Notes: generated by a model from the letters alone, not told the origin. A DNA stretch of 54,686 bases from Paracoccaceae bacterium (GCA_028150825.1 JAOGIM010000010.1:1-54686), one strand, 5' to 3'; positions 25,301-34,482 are shown, numbered from the stretch's first letter. Numbers and translations: made by a program.

Positions 25301-26341
25301 TTATTTTACCTTTACTATAAGCTTGCCAAAATTCTGACCTTCCAGCAGACCAATGAAGGCTTTTGGAGCATTTTCGAGACCCGAAACAATATCTTCTTCA
25401 TAAGAAATCTGACCCGATGCGACCATTGGTACCACGTCGCTCAAAAAGTCGCTGTACTGATCCCAATGATCTGAAATAATAAAGCCATTAACTGACATCT
25501 TCTTGACCAGAATACTACGCCACATTTTTGGGAGTTTGTCAGTATCGCCCCCTGCTTTGGCCCCTAATGCGCCCGCATTATACCAGCTTATCATACCGCA
25601 GATAGGAATCCGGGCACCGGTATTCATTAATGGCAAAATTGCGTCAAGGATTTTGCCAGCCACATTTTCAAAATAGATATCAACGCCTTTTGGGCAAAGC
25701 TCTTGAAGGGCTTTTCTCATTGATTGGCTATCTTCATAGGCCTTGTGATCTAGACAATGATCGAAGCCAAACTTGTTGACCGCTAGCGTGCATTTTTTAT
25801 TTCCACCTGCAATCCCTACGACATGCAGCCCGTGTGCTTTGGCGATTTGACCCACCATCGAGCCTACTGGGCCAGTGGCGGCTGCAACGACAAGCGTTTC
25901 GTCTGTCTTTGGCCGACCATGTTCATTTAACCCGTACCAGCCAGTAAATCCGGGCATGCCAAGGACACCAAGTGCGGTTGTGATGGGCATTAATCCAGGA
26001 TCGAGCTTGCGTAATTCACATGCTGGGACGCTCCCGTGGGTCGCCCAGCCAAGCTGGCCAAATGCGTAATCACCAACCGCAAATTTGGCTGATTTTGAAG
26101 CAATGACCCTACCCACAGCACCACCTTCCATTGTTCCTCCAATTGGAACTGGAGATGCATAGGATTTTGCATCATCCATGCGACCGCGCATATAAGGATC
26201 CAGTGAAATATATTCAATTTCAACGAGAACATCTTCGCCTACCAAAGCTGGGATTTCAATTGTTTCCAGCCGAAAATTATGGTAGCCTGGTGCGCCGATT
26301 GGACGTTCTGCTAAGGAAATTCTTTGCATAGTTTCTGACAT
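25301..26341 (-). CDS. NADP-dependent MDR oxidoreductase (CurA / PTGR-like)
   Basis: 346 aa, zinc-free medium-chain reductase. It has EYISLDPYMRGRM in the N-terminal catalytic domain, a glycine-rich cofactor loop region AAATGPVGSMVGQIAKAHG, and VDIYFENVAGKILDAILPLM, which are typical of the leukotriene-B4 dehydrogenase / CurA group that reduces alkenal or enone double bonds. GFIISDHWDQY is also usual here. It is the last gene of the eight-gene minus-strand acyl-CoA operon, following the thioesterase by two bases. A role in reducing unsaturated carbonyl intermediates is inferred. Confidence 0.88.
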   Translation of the reverse strand: MSETMQRISLAERPIGAPGYHNFRLETIEIPALVGEDVLVEIEYISLDPYMRGRMDDAKSYASPVPIGGTMEGGAVGRVIASKSAKFAVGDYAFGQLGWATHGSVPACELRKLDPGLMPITTALGVLGMPGFTGWYGLNEHGRPKTDETLVVAAATGPVGSMVGQIAKAHGLHVVGIAGGNKKCTLAVNKFGFDHCLDHKAYEDSQSMRKALQELCPKGVDIYFENVAGKILDAILPLMNTGARIPICGMISWYNAGALGAKAGGDTDKLPKMWRSILVKKMSVNGFIISDHWDQYSDFLSDVVPMVASGQISYEEDIVSGLENAPKAFIGLLEGQNFGKLIVKVK

Positions 26342-26343
26342 AT

Positions 26344-26790
26344 CTATTCTTTCTTTTTAGAATTTTGATTAGCGCCCGCCCGAAACCGGAATACTCCCGT
26401 CGCTGTGGCTATTATCATTCCGGTATCGTCTGTTACACTGCCTTGGGCAAAAAATGTTTTGCGGCCTCCACCCGTTTGATGGGCCTCAGCGATAAGAGTG
26501 TTGCCGGTACTTTGACCCAAGTAGTTGACCGTAAGGCTTAGCGTCATTGCAAATATTGGCGTGTTGGGATTTTCTGAATAACAGGCGCAGTATCCCATAG
26601 CTGTATCGAGCAGGGCTGCGTGAATCCCACCATGCGGAATTCCATATCTATTTAACAAAAAGGGTTTTATCGGCAATTCTACCAGGCAGAAGTTTTTACG
26701 CCATTCCTTCAGCTCAAATCCAAGATGATTTTGAAGTGGATAAGGGTCTTCGCGATGGAGAGAGAGGTTTTTTTCATCAGATAAAGTCAT
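26344..26790 (-). CDS. PaaI-type acyl-CoA thioesterase (hotdog fold)
   Basis: 148 aa. Hotdog-fold motif RYGIPHGGIHAALLDTAMGYCA contains the HGG and the downstream Asp of 4HBT/PaaI enzymes; VNYLGQSTGNTLIAEAHQTGGGRKTFFAQGSV is the typical second half. It probably hydrolyses a CoA thioester made in this operon, freeing CoA. The ATG overlaps the stop of the upstream kinase-like gene (26787-26790, ATGA on the minus strand). Confidence 0.88.
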   Translation of the reverse strand: MTLSDEKNLSLHREDPYPLQNHLGFELKEWRKNFCLVELPIKPFLLNRYGIPHGGIHAALLDTAMGYCACYSENPNTPIFAMTLSLTVNYLGQSTGNTLIAEAHQTGGGRKTFFAQGSVTDDTGMIIATATGVFRFRAGANQNSKKKE

Positions 26791-27815
26791 ATCGTTTTAG
26801 CCGCTTCAAGGCCGGCACTTGCACAATTGTTGACATAGCTTCCCACGCGCAGGGCGCGTTCTGGGTTTGACGCATTGCCATCTAATGCCCGTTTTTTCAC
26901 ACCCTGTAAAATACCGCCCATCCGGAAAAAACAAAAGGCCAGATAAAATCCAAAGTTTTCAATCCCAGAAATTTCACGGATTTCACAGTAACGATCGATA
27001 AATTCTAAATCTTCCATCAATCCCTGTGCGTGCCTATCAATTCCGGCAAGCCCACGACCCTCTTTGCTTGCCTGCATAGACCATTGCATTATAACGGCTG
27101 CTAGATCTGCGTAGGGATGACCGATGGTCGATAATTCCCAGTCTAGAACGGCTAGGCACTCTGGGCCTGTCTTGGAAAATAGCATGTTATCAATGCGATA
27201 ATCGCCATGTACTAATGTGCGTTGACCGTCATCGGCGGGCATATGATCATCTAGCCAGACCATCAATTCATCCATCTGTGGAATAGTTTCGGTCTCCGTT
27301 GCTCGATATTGCTTTGTCCAGCGGTCGGTCTGGCGCCGATAATAATTCCCGGCAGGGCCGAAATCAGATAGTCCGACTTTGACGAGATTAACACCATGAA
27401 TCTCAGCTAAAACACGGTTCATTTCATGTAGGATTGGCTTTCTATCGGCCAAAGACAATTCTGGAAGGCTTGGATTGTCATAGTTGATGCCGTCTATCAT
27501 TTGCATCACATAGAAAGCCGACCCTATCACTGCGTCATCCTCGCAAAGTACGTGCATCTTAGCAACTGGAACATCTGTCTCTGCCAAGGCTTTTTGGACG
27601 CGAAACTCTCTGTCCACGGCATGAGCCGATTTCAGTAGGATCCCTGGGGGTTTTCTGCGCAACACATAATTTCCGCTCATAGCCTTCAAATAAAATGTTG
27701 GGTTTGATTGACCATCTGCAAATTTGTGGGCTTCAACAGGGCCTGAAAATCCGCTGAGATTAGCAGATAGCCATTTATCCACCGCCGCCGTATCTAAATA
27801 AGATGTATCAGACAT
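26787..27815 (-). CDS. APH-family phosphotransferase (ACAD10/11-like kinase)
   Basis: 342 aa. It has an aminoglycoside-phosphotransferase-like kinase fold: FADGQSNPTFYL (nucleotide loop), LVHGDYRIDNMLF with the catalytic Asp, and LAVLDWELSTIGHPYADLA with the Mg-binding Asp. WELSTIGHPYADLA is specific to the subgroup next to or fused with acyl-CoA dehydrogenases (ACAD10/11), which phosphorylates 4-hydroxyacyl-CoAs to allow their breakdown. A strong site AGGAGG lies 5 bases before the ATG. No acyl-CoA dehydrogenase is in the operon, so its partner must be elsewhere. Confidence 0.88.
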   Translation of the reverse strand: MSDTSYLDTAAVDKWLSANLSGFSGPVEAHKFADGQSNPTFYLKAMSGNYVLRRKPPGILLKSAHAVDREFRVQKALAETDVPVAKMHVLCEDDAVIGSAFYVMQMIDGINYDNPSLPELSLADRKPILHEMNRVLAEIHGVNLVKVGLSDFGPAGNYYRRQTDRWTKQYRATETETIPQMDELMVWLDDHMPADDGQRTLVHGDYRIDNMLFSKTGPECLAVLDWELSTIGHPYADLAAVIMQWSMQASKEGRGLAGIDRHAQGLMEDLEFIDRYCEIREISGIENFGFYLAFCFFRMGGILQGVKKRALDGNASNPERALRVGSYVNNCASAGLEAAKTI

Positions 27816-27829
27816 GAGGCCTCCTAAAG

Positions 27830-28495
27830 CTAACTATATGTCAAAAAATGGTCAGTTTCTTGCGTGATATGAGGGGACTCATTAAATCCATGCAAGTAAA
27901 AACCTTTAGGCGTAAAGATAAATCTGTTTACAGCACAGTTTTTCATTTGTAGTTGCAGTCGGACTTGTTGCACTTTGGGTGTCTCCAAGGCTGCTGATAT
28001 CATTTGTGAAATTGCACCTCCTGAACTGAGTGCCAGTACTGAATTTACTCCATCGCGCATGATAAATTGTCTTGCGAATTCGATGCGTTGTTTAAATTCT
28101 GTCCAGGTTTCTGGTGGGTTTTGTATGTCATCTGCCTGCCATGCCAAAACAGTTTCACGCAATGTGCGAAAATGTGTTTTTCGATCCGTATGCATATTCT
28201 CTGGCGCTGGGTGTCCACGATAGCGCGCGTTTAATAGTCCAGTAAAATCAAATTCGTTTAGGCCAGTGTGAATTTCTGTGTTTACGGTGTCGAGCCCCAT
28301 ACCTTTGGCAATGCCTTCGATTGTTTCGCGATGCCGGCGCATATCCCCCATGATCCAAGTATCAGGCCGCACGCCTTGTGCGGCAAGAGCTTGGCCCAGT
28401 GCATAGCTTTGCTTATGACCCAGTTCGGAGAGCTTATCGTAATCATCCGCGCCAAAACTCGCCTGCGCATGCCTAATCAGGTAGAGTTCAGCCAT
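27830..28495 (-). CDS. Histidine phosphatase family protein
   Basis: 221 aa, phosphoglycerate-mutase-like fold. The catalytic RHA motif LYLIRHAQASFG (usual RHG/RHA with the phospho-histidine) is at residues 4-15, followed by YDKLSELGHKQSYALGQAL. The late SSGGAISQMI carries the position where the second catalytic His normally sits (S-H-G-G); here it reads S-S-G-G, so the second His is missing or moved. That may reduce or change activity. The start overlaps the end of the nitronate-monooxygenase gene by 8 bases (28488-28495). Such proteins often accompany APH-like kinases in acyl-CoA clusters. Confidence 0.82.
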   Translation of the reverse strand: MAELYLIRHAQASFGADDYDKLSELGHKQSYALGQALAAQGVRPDTWIMGDMRRHRETIEGIAKGMGLDTVNTEIHTGLNEFDFTGLLNARYRGHPAPENMHTDRKTHFRTLRETVLAWQADDIQNPPETWTEFKQRIEFARQFIMRDGVNSVLALSSGGAISQMISAALETPKVQQVRLQLQMKNCAVNRFIFTPKGFYLHGFNESPHITQETDHFLTYS

Positions 28496-29471
28496 ATATA
28501 TTACCTTGAAGCGCTTTGCCTGCTTGTGTGTATTCAGCTTGCAACTGATCTACGAGGCCACTGGTGGGCATGACTTCTTTGATTGCGCCAATTCCCTGAC
28601 CTGAACCCCAGATTTCTTTCCATGATTTTGGCTTTTCGCTTTTGTCTGAAAAATTCATTGCGGATGGGTCTGAGGCTGGAAGATTATCTGGATCCATACC
28701 TGCTCTGCTGATTGAGGGCTTAAGGTAGTTACCGTGAACACCCGTAAACAAGGATGAATAAATAATATCGGCGGCTGAAGAATCAGCGATCATCTGTTTA
28801 TAGGCCTCCTCTGCATTTGCTTCATGCGTGGCAATAAAAGGTGAGCCGATATAAGCAAGATCGGCGCCCATGGCTTGAGCGGCAAGAATGCTTTGGCCAG
28901 TTGCAATTGATCCGGACAATAAAAGTGGGCCTTCAAACCATTCCCGAATTTCGTTGATCAATGCCATTGGAGAAAGCTGGCCGGCATGCCCGCCAGCACC
29001 CGCCGCGACGGCAATTAATCCGTCGGCTCCTTTTGCGATGGCTTTTCTGGCAAACCAATTGTTGATAATGTCGTGCAGTGCAATGCCCCCACAGCTATGG
29101 GCGGCATCATTGACTTCAACCCGGGCTCCAAGAGATGTAATCCAGATTGGTACTTCCCACTTTGCGCAAATCTCAAGATCTCGTTCAAGCCGTTCATTTG
29201 ATTTATGCACAATCTGATTGACGGCATAGGGTGCTGCTGGATGATCTGGATTGGCCTGATTATACCGATCCAGTTCTTCTGTTATTTTCTGCAACCAGAT
29301 ATCCAACATGATAGAATCGCCATCTTTTTCGCGGGCATTAAGAGCTGGAAATGATCCAACCACGCCGGATTTACATTGGGCAATTACCAGATCTGGGTTG
29401 GATATAATGAACAAAGGTGCTGCCACAACAGGAAGGCGCAGCTTAGAAAAGATTGAGGGCAAGCTTGGCAT
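28488..29471 (-). CDS. Nitronate monooxygenase-family flavoprotein
   Basis: 327 aa, FMN-dependent TIM barrel of the 2-nitropropane dioxygenase / enoyl-reductase-like family. Matching segments: LRLPVVAAPLFIISNPDLVIAQ, VVGSFPALNARE, ADGLIAVAAGAGGHAGQLSP (phosphate/flavin loop) and GADLAYIGSPFIATHEA. True nitronate oxygenases have a His in GGHAG, which is present. Inside an acyl-CoA operon it may act on an unsaturated or nitro-acyl compound; substrate unknown. It starts 13 bp downstream of the MaoC gene. Confidence 0.87.
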   Translation of the reverse strand: MPSLPSIFSKLRLPVVAAPLFIISNPDLVIAQCKSGVVGSFPALNAREKDGDSIMLDIWLQKITEELDRYNQANPDHPAAPYAVNQIVHKSNERLERDLEICAKWEVPIWITSLGARVEVNDAAHSCGGIALHDIINNWFARKAIAKGADGLIAVAAGAGGHAGQLSPMALINEIREWFEGPLLLSGSIATGQSILAAQAMGADLAYIGSPFIATHEANAEEAYKQMIADSSAADIIYSSLFTGVHGNYLKPSISRAGMDPDNLPASDPSAMNFSDKSEKPKSWKEIWGSGQGIGAIKEVMPTSGLVDQLQAEYTQAGKALQGNIYG

Positions 29472-29484
29472 ATTTTTTTCCTAT

Positions 29485-29943
29485 TTATTTAAAGTACTGT
29501 CGGCTGATCCATTCAGCCACGAGAGCTGGACGATCATTTCCTTCTATTTCTACGCTCACATCAAAAAAATTGGTTATTTCTGACGCTTTTTTAGTGTCGG
29601 ACGAGGCAAGTATGAAATGCGCGCGCACCCGGGAGCCCGATGTTACCGGGGTGACAAAGCGTATTTTGTTGAAACCGTAATTTACACCCATTGTAACGCC
29701 TTCAATGCCTGGGATACTATCATAGCTCATCGCCGAAAGCATTGAAAGTGTCAGGAACCCATGCGCTATGGTCATACCAAAAGGAGTTTTAGACGCTAAG
29801 TCAGGATCGATATGAATGAATTGGTGATCTTCTGTCACATCTGCGAAAAGATCAATTCTGGATTGGTCCAAAACAAACCAGCGCGATGTTCCAATCTTTT
29901 GTCCAACATGGTCTGTGAAATCCTCAAGAGACATCAATGACAT
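29485..29943 (-). CDS. MaoC-like enoyl-CoA hydratase
   Basis: 152 aa, single hotdog-fold domain. Catalytic Asp/His region: VTEDHQFIHIDPDLA (hydratase motif with Asp and His) and FGMTIAHGFLTLSML. The enzyme adds water to enoyl-CoA in the acyl-CoA route of this operon. AGGA about 8 bases before ATG 29943 lies within the end of the SDR gene; an in-frame ATG at 29934 is less likely. The start is only 3 bases after the SDR stop. Confidence 0.9.
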   Translation of the reverse strand: MSLMSLEDFTDHVGQKIGTSRWFVLDQSRIDLFADVTEDHQFIHIDPDLASKTPFGMTIAHGFLTLSMLSAMSYDSIPGIEGVTMGVNYGFNKIRFVTPVTSGSRVRAHFILASSDTKKASEITNFFDVSVEIEGNDRPALVAEWISRQYFK

Positions 29944-29946
29944 AGA

Positions 29947-30765
29947 TTAATCCTCACCAAAGATAGAATGCCCTGTCGAAACATTTATACCGCCTGAGAC
30001 GGGAAGAATGGCTCCTGTAATATAAGATCCACCGTAGCCACAAAGGAATTGCATACAGGCTGCAATATCTTCAGATCGACCGACGCGCCTGGCAGGAACG
30101 CGTGCGCCAACCCGGTCTGAGCTGTCATCATCACCAATCGCAAATTTGGTCATTCCAGATTGGAAAGGTCCTGGAGCCAATGCATTCACAGTGATATTGC
30201 GTCTAATAAGCTCTTTGGCCAGTATTTTGGTCATGTGATGCACTGCAGATTTTGAGACAGCATAGGAATAGGCGTCGTCACCCATAGGGATTTCTCCCAT
30301 GACGCTGCCAACGTTCACCACTCTGGCTGGATCATTTGGGTCTGTCGAACCGGCTAGAAATTCAATTAAGCCCTGTGTTAGATGAAACATTCCCGTCACA
30401 TTTAAAGCCATTACTCTGTCCCAAGCATCGTAGGGAAATGCTCCCAAAGGAGCCCCCCAGGTTCTTCCTGCATTGTTCATCAGAATATGAAGCCTGTCTG
30501 TTCGTGATTTTAAAGCCGTGATTAAATTGCTAATCCCATCCTGGGTGGCGACATCGCCTCCAAACCCTTCGGCAGCCCCACTCAGCCCCATTTGGTTGAT
30601 ATCTGCGGCAGCAGCTTGGCAGGCCTCGGCTTTACGGCTGGCAATAAGGACCCGTGCTCCTGCTGAGGCAAGTCCCATCGATGCCATTAGTCCGATGCCT
30701 GTTGCTCCACCAGTAACGAGGGCAACTTTTCCTTTTAGGTCAAACAGATTTTCAGGTGTCATCAT
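29947..30765 (-). CDS. SDR-family oxidoreductase
   Basis: About 272 aa from ATG 30765, which has AGGA at 10-base spacing; ATG 30774 lies too close to it. Rossmann motif VTGGATGIGLMAS, NNAGRTWG (NNAG motif), and the active-site Tyr-x3-Lys in YSYAVSKSAVHH, preceded by the Ser region VGSVMGE. The usual SDR end GGSYITGAILPVSGG is present. Probably an NAD(P)-dependent hydroxyacyl-CoA dehydrogenase or similar step in the operon. The exact substrate is unknown. Confidence 0.9.
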   Translation of the reverse strand: MMTPENLFDLKGKVALVTGGATGIGLMASMGLASAGARVLIASRKAEACQAAAADINQMGLSGAAEGFGGDVATQDGISNLITALKSRTDRLHILMNNAGRTWGAPLGAFPYDAWDRVMALNVTGMFHLTQGLIEFLAGSTDPNDPARVVNVGSVMGEIPMGDDAYSYAVSKSAVHHMTKILAKELIRRNITVNALAPGPFQSGMTKFAIGDDDSSDRVGARVPARRVGRSEDIAACMQFLCGYGGSYITGAILPVSGGINVSTGHSIFGED

Positions 30766-30901
30766 TTTTTCCATTTCCTACTAGCAGAGTGGTAGTTCAT
30801 CCCAAGTACAACAGTTTCCAGACAAAATGCCGTAACGTTCTATTGTAATTGGGCAAAACACAGAGGCTTAGGTGCCAAAGCTTTGACCAAAATAATTGGA
30901 T

Positions 30902-32560
30902 TTAGCAATGCGCATTTTCCTTGTCGGTCAAAGCTCTCCACATCACTTTACCTGAGCCTGATTTCGGCAACGCCTCAACAAATTCAATTTCCGTTGGGCA
31001 CTTATACGCTGCCATCATTGTTTTGCACCATGTTATTATCTCTATCTTGCTTGGCTCTTTTTCCATTTGATTTTTTACTATTATTGCCTTTACGGTTTCA
31101 CCGCGTCTTTGATCTTTACTTGCGATGATGCAAGCTTCTAAAATTGCGGGGTGACCGTGCAAAATTGCTTCCACTTCTGCTGGCCAGACTTTAAAGCCTG
31201 AGGCATTGATCATGCGTTTAAGGCGGTCGACCATATAGAAAAACCCGTCTTGATCGACATAGCCTATATCACCAGTGCGGAAATAGGTAACGCCGTCTAG
31301 AGTGACGAAAGCTTCTTTGGTGTCCTCCGGTCTACGCCAATATCCCAAGAATATCTGCGGCCCGGCAATCAGAATTTCCCCGATTTCGTTCGTTTCAAGC
31401 TTTTTGTGATCTTGTGGCGACCAGATGCAAGATTTTACATCAAATACCGGTATACCGAGACATTGTGCCCGCGGCGCGTCTGTAGGATTCAAGTGCGTTG
31501 CTGCCATTGTTTCGCTCAGGCCATACCCTTCTAAATAATCAAGCCCGGTAAGGTATTTTAGTTTTTTTGCAATTGGAGCGGGCATTGCAGTCCCGCCACC
31601 GCCAACCGCTTTGAGGGACGAGAGATCATAGGACTTTATGTGGGGGTCATTCACAAAATCAATCGCCATAGTCGCAATAGATCGCCAACGTGTGATTTGG
31701 TAACGCCGAATAAGTTCAGCAGCAATCTGGCGATCCCAGCGTGACATGATCACTAGAGTGCCCCCTGCATAAATAGGCCCATTCATGGCCCCTTGCATCC
31801 CAGTCACATGAAACATCGGCAAGGTTGCAAGAGATATACTGTCCTCTTCAAATTGGTGCCAGACAACGCTGCCAACAGCTGTGACATTCACGGTATAATG
31901 GCTATGCATGCAGCCTTTTGGATTCCCCGTTGTGCCTGAGCTATAAGGTATAACGGCAAGGTCAGAAGCAGATCGTTTGACTAATGGTGCTGGATAAGCA
32001 GAGTTTATTGCGTCCTGCCACATCACATAACCTAGCTTACGCATCAGGTCTGAGTCGCGGGGGTGCAACGACTCTGGCAAACCAAGGTCATATTCTGGAT
32101 CTGTCATATCTGCATAGTTTGCAACAATCAGCTGTTCTATGATCCCTGTAATAAGTAGAGGGTAAGCAAATTCTGATACCTCACTTCCTGCAATAATTAG
32201 GCGGGAATCTGTGTCTTTTTGAATGTAGTTTAGTTCGGCTTTTTTTGACATTGGATTGACTGGAATGACCACGCCTCCGGCATGCAAGATTGCATAAAAG
32301 GAAATAACAAACTGAGGGCTATTTTGCATGTAAAGCAAGACGGGTTCATCCGTCTTAAGCTGTATAACACTCTGTAGGTAACCACTTAGTCTTTCGACCA
32401 TTTTTAGAACTTCTTGGTAGGTGTATTCAGAACCATAAAAAATCAATGCATTCCTCGATGGAACGCGCCTTACTGATGCCAAAAGGTTTTCCGGCAGCGT
32501 TTGTTTTGGAAAGGCGACGGTTTTAGGCACGCCTGCAGGCCAGTTTCTATTCTGTTTCAC
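30902..32560 (-). CDS. AMP-forming acyl-CoA synthetase (long-chain acyl-CoA ligase type)
   Basis: 552 aa. The ANL-superfamily motifs are complete: P-loop YSSGTTGNPKGCMHSHY, GYGLSETMAATHLNP (A5), YFRTGDIGYVDQDGFFYMVDR (A7/A8) with KRMINASGFKVWPAEVE, and the catalytic Lys near the end in PKSGSGKVMWR. It activates a fatty or aryl acid to its CoA thioester with ATP and starts the pathway. The start is GTG 32560. It heads the eight-gene minus-strand operon, with 137 bp to the SDR. The acid is unknown. Confidence 0.92.
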   Translation of the reverse strand: MKQNRNWPAGVPKTVAFPKQTLPENLLASVRRVPSRNALIFYGSEYTYQEVLKMVERLSGYLQSVIQLKTDEPVLLYMQNSPQFVISFYAILHAGGVVIPVNPMSKKAELNYIQKDTDSRLIIAGSEVSEFAYPLLITGIIEQLIVANYADMTDPEYDLGLPESLHPRDSDLMRKLGYVMWQDAINSAYPAPLVKRSASDLAVIPYSSGTTGNPKGCMHSHYTVNVTAVGSVVWHQFEEDSISLATLPMFHVTGMQGAMNGPIYAGGTLVIMSRWDRQIAAELIRRYQITRWRSIATMAIDFVNDPHIKSYDLSSLKAVGGGGTAMPAPIAKKLKYLTGLDYLEGYGLSETMAATHLNPTDAPRAQCLGIPVFDVKSCIWSPQDHKKLETNEIGEILIAGPQIFLGYWRRPEDTKEAFVTLDGVTYFRTGDIGYVDQDGFFYMVDRLKRMINASGFKVWPAEVEAILHGHPAILEACIIASKDQRRGETVKAIIVKNQMEKEPSKIEIITWCKTMMAAYKCPTEIEFVEALPKSGSGKVMWRALTDKENAHC

Positions 32561-32734
32561 GAGTTCTGTTCCATAACTTGCAAGAATGCAGGTTTTTGAA
32601 CTTCTATCAAGGTCCGCCTACTTTGCGCTCTTACGCTAATTTGAGCGACTATTCTCTTATAAGGGTCAATCTGTTGCGTCTACGTCCTCAGGGCTTTATG
32701 TCAATAGGTGTGTATTAAGAAAATAGGATAAAAA

Positions 32735-33346
32735 GTGACGAATCATCTTTACCAAAATGACCTTCCAGATGGTCTTGATTTTGGAAGCACGGTGGCGATA
32801 GACTGTGAGACTATGGGGCTTAATCCTCATCGTGATAGGCTTTGCCTTGTGCAACTCTCATCAGGGAACGGTCATGCACATCTGGTACAAATCAGTCGGG
32901 GACAAACCGAGGCACGCAACCTTACTCGATTGATTAAAAATGATAATATACTCAAGCTTTTTCACTTTGGTAGGTTTGACATAGCCGCTTTATACAATAC
33001 TTTTGGAGCTCTTGCGGCACCAGTATATTGTACGAAAATCGCTAGTAAACTGATTAGGACCTATACTGACAGACATGGATTAAAGAACCTTCTTCAAGAA
33101 CTGTTAGAGGTAGATATTTCTAAACAGCAGCAAACGTCTGACTGGGGTGCAGGGGATCTAAAACTGGCTCAATTAGACTATGCGGCATCTGATGTTTTGT
33201 ATCTGCATAAACTGAGAGACCATCTTGACCAAATGTTGGAACGCGAGAACAGGACTGAGATAGCGCAGGCGTGCTTTGATTTCTTACCGATGCGCGCCAA
33301 GCTTGATTTAGCAGGATGGCCTGAGACAGATATCTTTTCACATTAA
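32735..33346 (+). CDS. rnd: Ribonuclease D (exonuclease domain only)
   Basis: 203 aa, the short alphaproteobacterial form: one DEDD 3'-5' exonuclease domain and no HRDC domains. Catalytic residues are seen in AIDCETMGLNPHRDRL (Asp-x-Glu), FHFGRFDIAAL (second Asp) and the DEDDy tail region LDYAASDVLYLHKLRDHL (Tyr and Asp). It trims RNA 3' ends, for example tRNA precursors. The start is GTG 32735 with AGGA 6 bases before it. It sits directly upstream of lptC, a common arrangement in Rhodobacterales, and may be cotranscribed (gap 32 bp to ATG 33379). Confidence 0.92.
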   Translation: MTNHLYQNDLPDGLDFGSTVAIDCETMGLNPHRDRLCLVQLSSGNGHAHLVQISRGQTEARNLTRLIKNDNILKLFHFGRFDIAALYNTFGALAAPVYCTKIASKLIRTYTDRHGLKNLLQELLEVDISKQQQTSDWGAGDLKLAQLDYAASDVLYLHKLRDHLDQMLERENRTEIAQACFDFLPMRAKLDLAGWPETDIFSH

Positions 33347-33378
33347 AAACCAGAGAAAGTTTGTAACTTTTGGCGACT

Positions 33379-33978
33379 ATGCGAAACATTAACCATTCTG
33401 TGATGGTAACTACTTTAAAAGTCGTCCTGCCACTGGTTGCGCTCGGCTTATTGGTCAGCATGTTTCTTATGTCCAAAAAGGTTCCTGAGCTAGCTGAAAT
33501 TCCATTCGGTCAAAGCGAATTAGTTGAGCTTAGCAAGGGGCAACAGATGTCGACCGCCTATTATTTAGGGGTTACTGGATCCGGCGATAAAATCAGTTTT
33601 GCTGCCAATGCGTTAAAACCACATGGAAACAATGGGTCAAACGCGTTTGTGGATCAGATAAGTTCCAAAATAGAGACAAAAGATGGCGTCACGATCCATA
33701 TGTATTCTGACAGTGGATTTTTATATAACGATACTGAAATGGTCGTGATGGAAGGTTCGGTTTCTGTGCTAACGACGGATGGATACCAGCTTAGAGCATC
33801 AAAAATTGATGCTCGGCTTGATCAGACATGGATCCTTGCCCAAGGACCGATTCAAGGTTCTGTACCCTCTGGGCGGCTTGACGCAGGATCACTAGAAATC
33901 GTCAGGTCAGCTGAAACGGGTGCTTTGAATTTTCATTTCAAAGGTGGCGTTAAAATGATATATCTTCCTAAGGACTAG
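33379..33978 (+). CDS. lptC: LPS export protein LptC
   Basis: 199 aa from ATG 33379; a TTG at 33370 is possible and no good ribosome binding site marks either. A membrane anchor occupies residues about 9-33 (TLKVVLPLVALGLLVSMFLM); the rest is a periplasmic beta-jellyroll (LptC/LptA-like OstA fold) with repeated GDKISFAANAL, VTIHMYSDSGFLYND and MVVMEGSVSVLTTDGYQL. It links the LptB2FG motor to LptA. It is the first of lptC-lptA-lptB, 8 bp upstream of lptA. Confidence 0.88.
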   Translation: MRNINHSVMVTTLKVVLPLVALGLLVSMFLMSKKVPELAEIPFGQSELVELSKGQQMSTAYYLGVTGSGDKISFAANALKPHGNNGSNAFVDQISSKIETKDGVTIHMYSDSGFLYNDTEMVVMEGSVSVLTTDGYQLRASKIDARLDQTWILAQGPIQGSVPSGRLDAGSLEIVRSAETGALNFHFKGGVKMIYLPKD

Positions 33979-33986
33979 AGGCTAGC

Positions 33987-34481
33987 ATGAGAAAAATTCA
34001 AATTATCCTAAGTGCACTTGCAATCTTTGCTATGGCTCCTGCTTTAGCGGATGAAGATAATTCTGGATTTGGCAATTTATCTGAGGATACAAAAGAGCCG
34101 ATCATGACTAGCTCAGATCAGATGACTGTTGATAATGAACTTTCTCAGGCTGAATTGATTGGCAATGTTGAAATCGTACAGGGTGATTTATTGCTTTATG
34201 CAGACTATGTACGCATCACATATTCGAAGGGGCAGTCAAAAATCGATGCGCTCTTTGCCCGCGATAATGTTATTTTGATAAGTGGTGAAGATCGTGCAAC
34301 TGCATATGAGGCCGATTATAACTTAAAGCGTGGGACAATCGTGATGACAGGAAACGCTTTGGTTAGGCAGGGTGGCAATACAGTGAGTGCGGACCGAGCA
34401 GAATTTGATATTGATAGCGGCGCAGCATCCATGTCTGGTCGCGTGAAATCTGTTTTAATCACGCCGCCAGAGAAGGACTGA
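33987..34481 (+). CDS. lptA: Periplasmic LPS-transport protein LptA
   Basis: 164 aa with a signal peptide (MRKIQIILSALAIFAMAPALA, cut near Ala21). The OstA/LptA jellyroll is indicated by LIGNVEIVQGDLLLYADYVRITYS, DNVILISGEDRATAYEADYNL and VMTGNALVRQGGNTVSADRAEFDI. Such protomers stack into a bridge across the periplasm for lipopolysaccharide. AGAGG is 5 bases before ATG. It lies between lptC and lptB with one base separating it from lptB. Confidence 0.92.
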   Translation: MRKIQIILSALAIFAMAPALADEDNSGFGNLSEDTKEPIMTSSDQMTVDNELSQAELIGNVEIVQGDLLLYADYVRITYSKGQSKIDALFARDNVILISGEDRATAYEADYNLKRGTIVMTGNALVRQGGNTVSADRAEFDIDSGAASMSGRVKSVLITPPEKD

Positions 34482-34482
34482 T

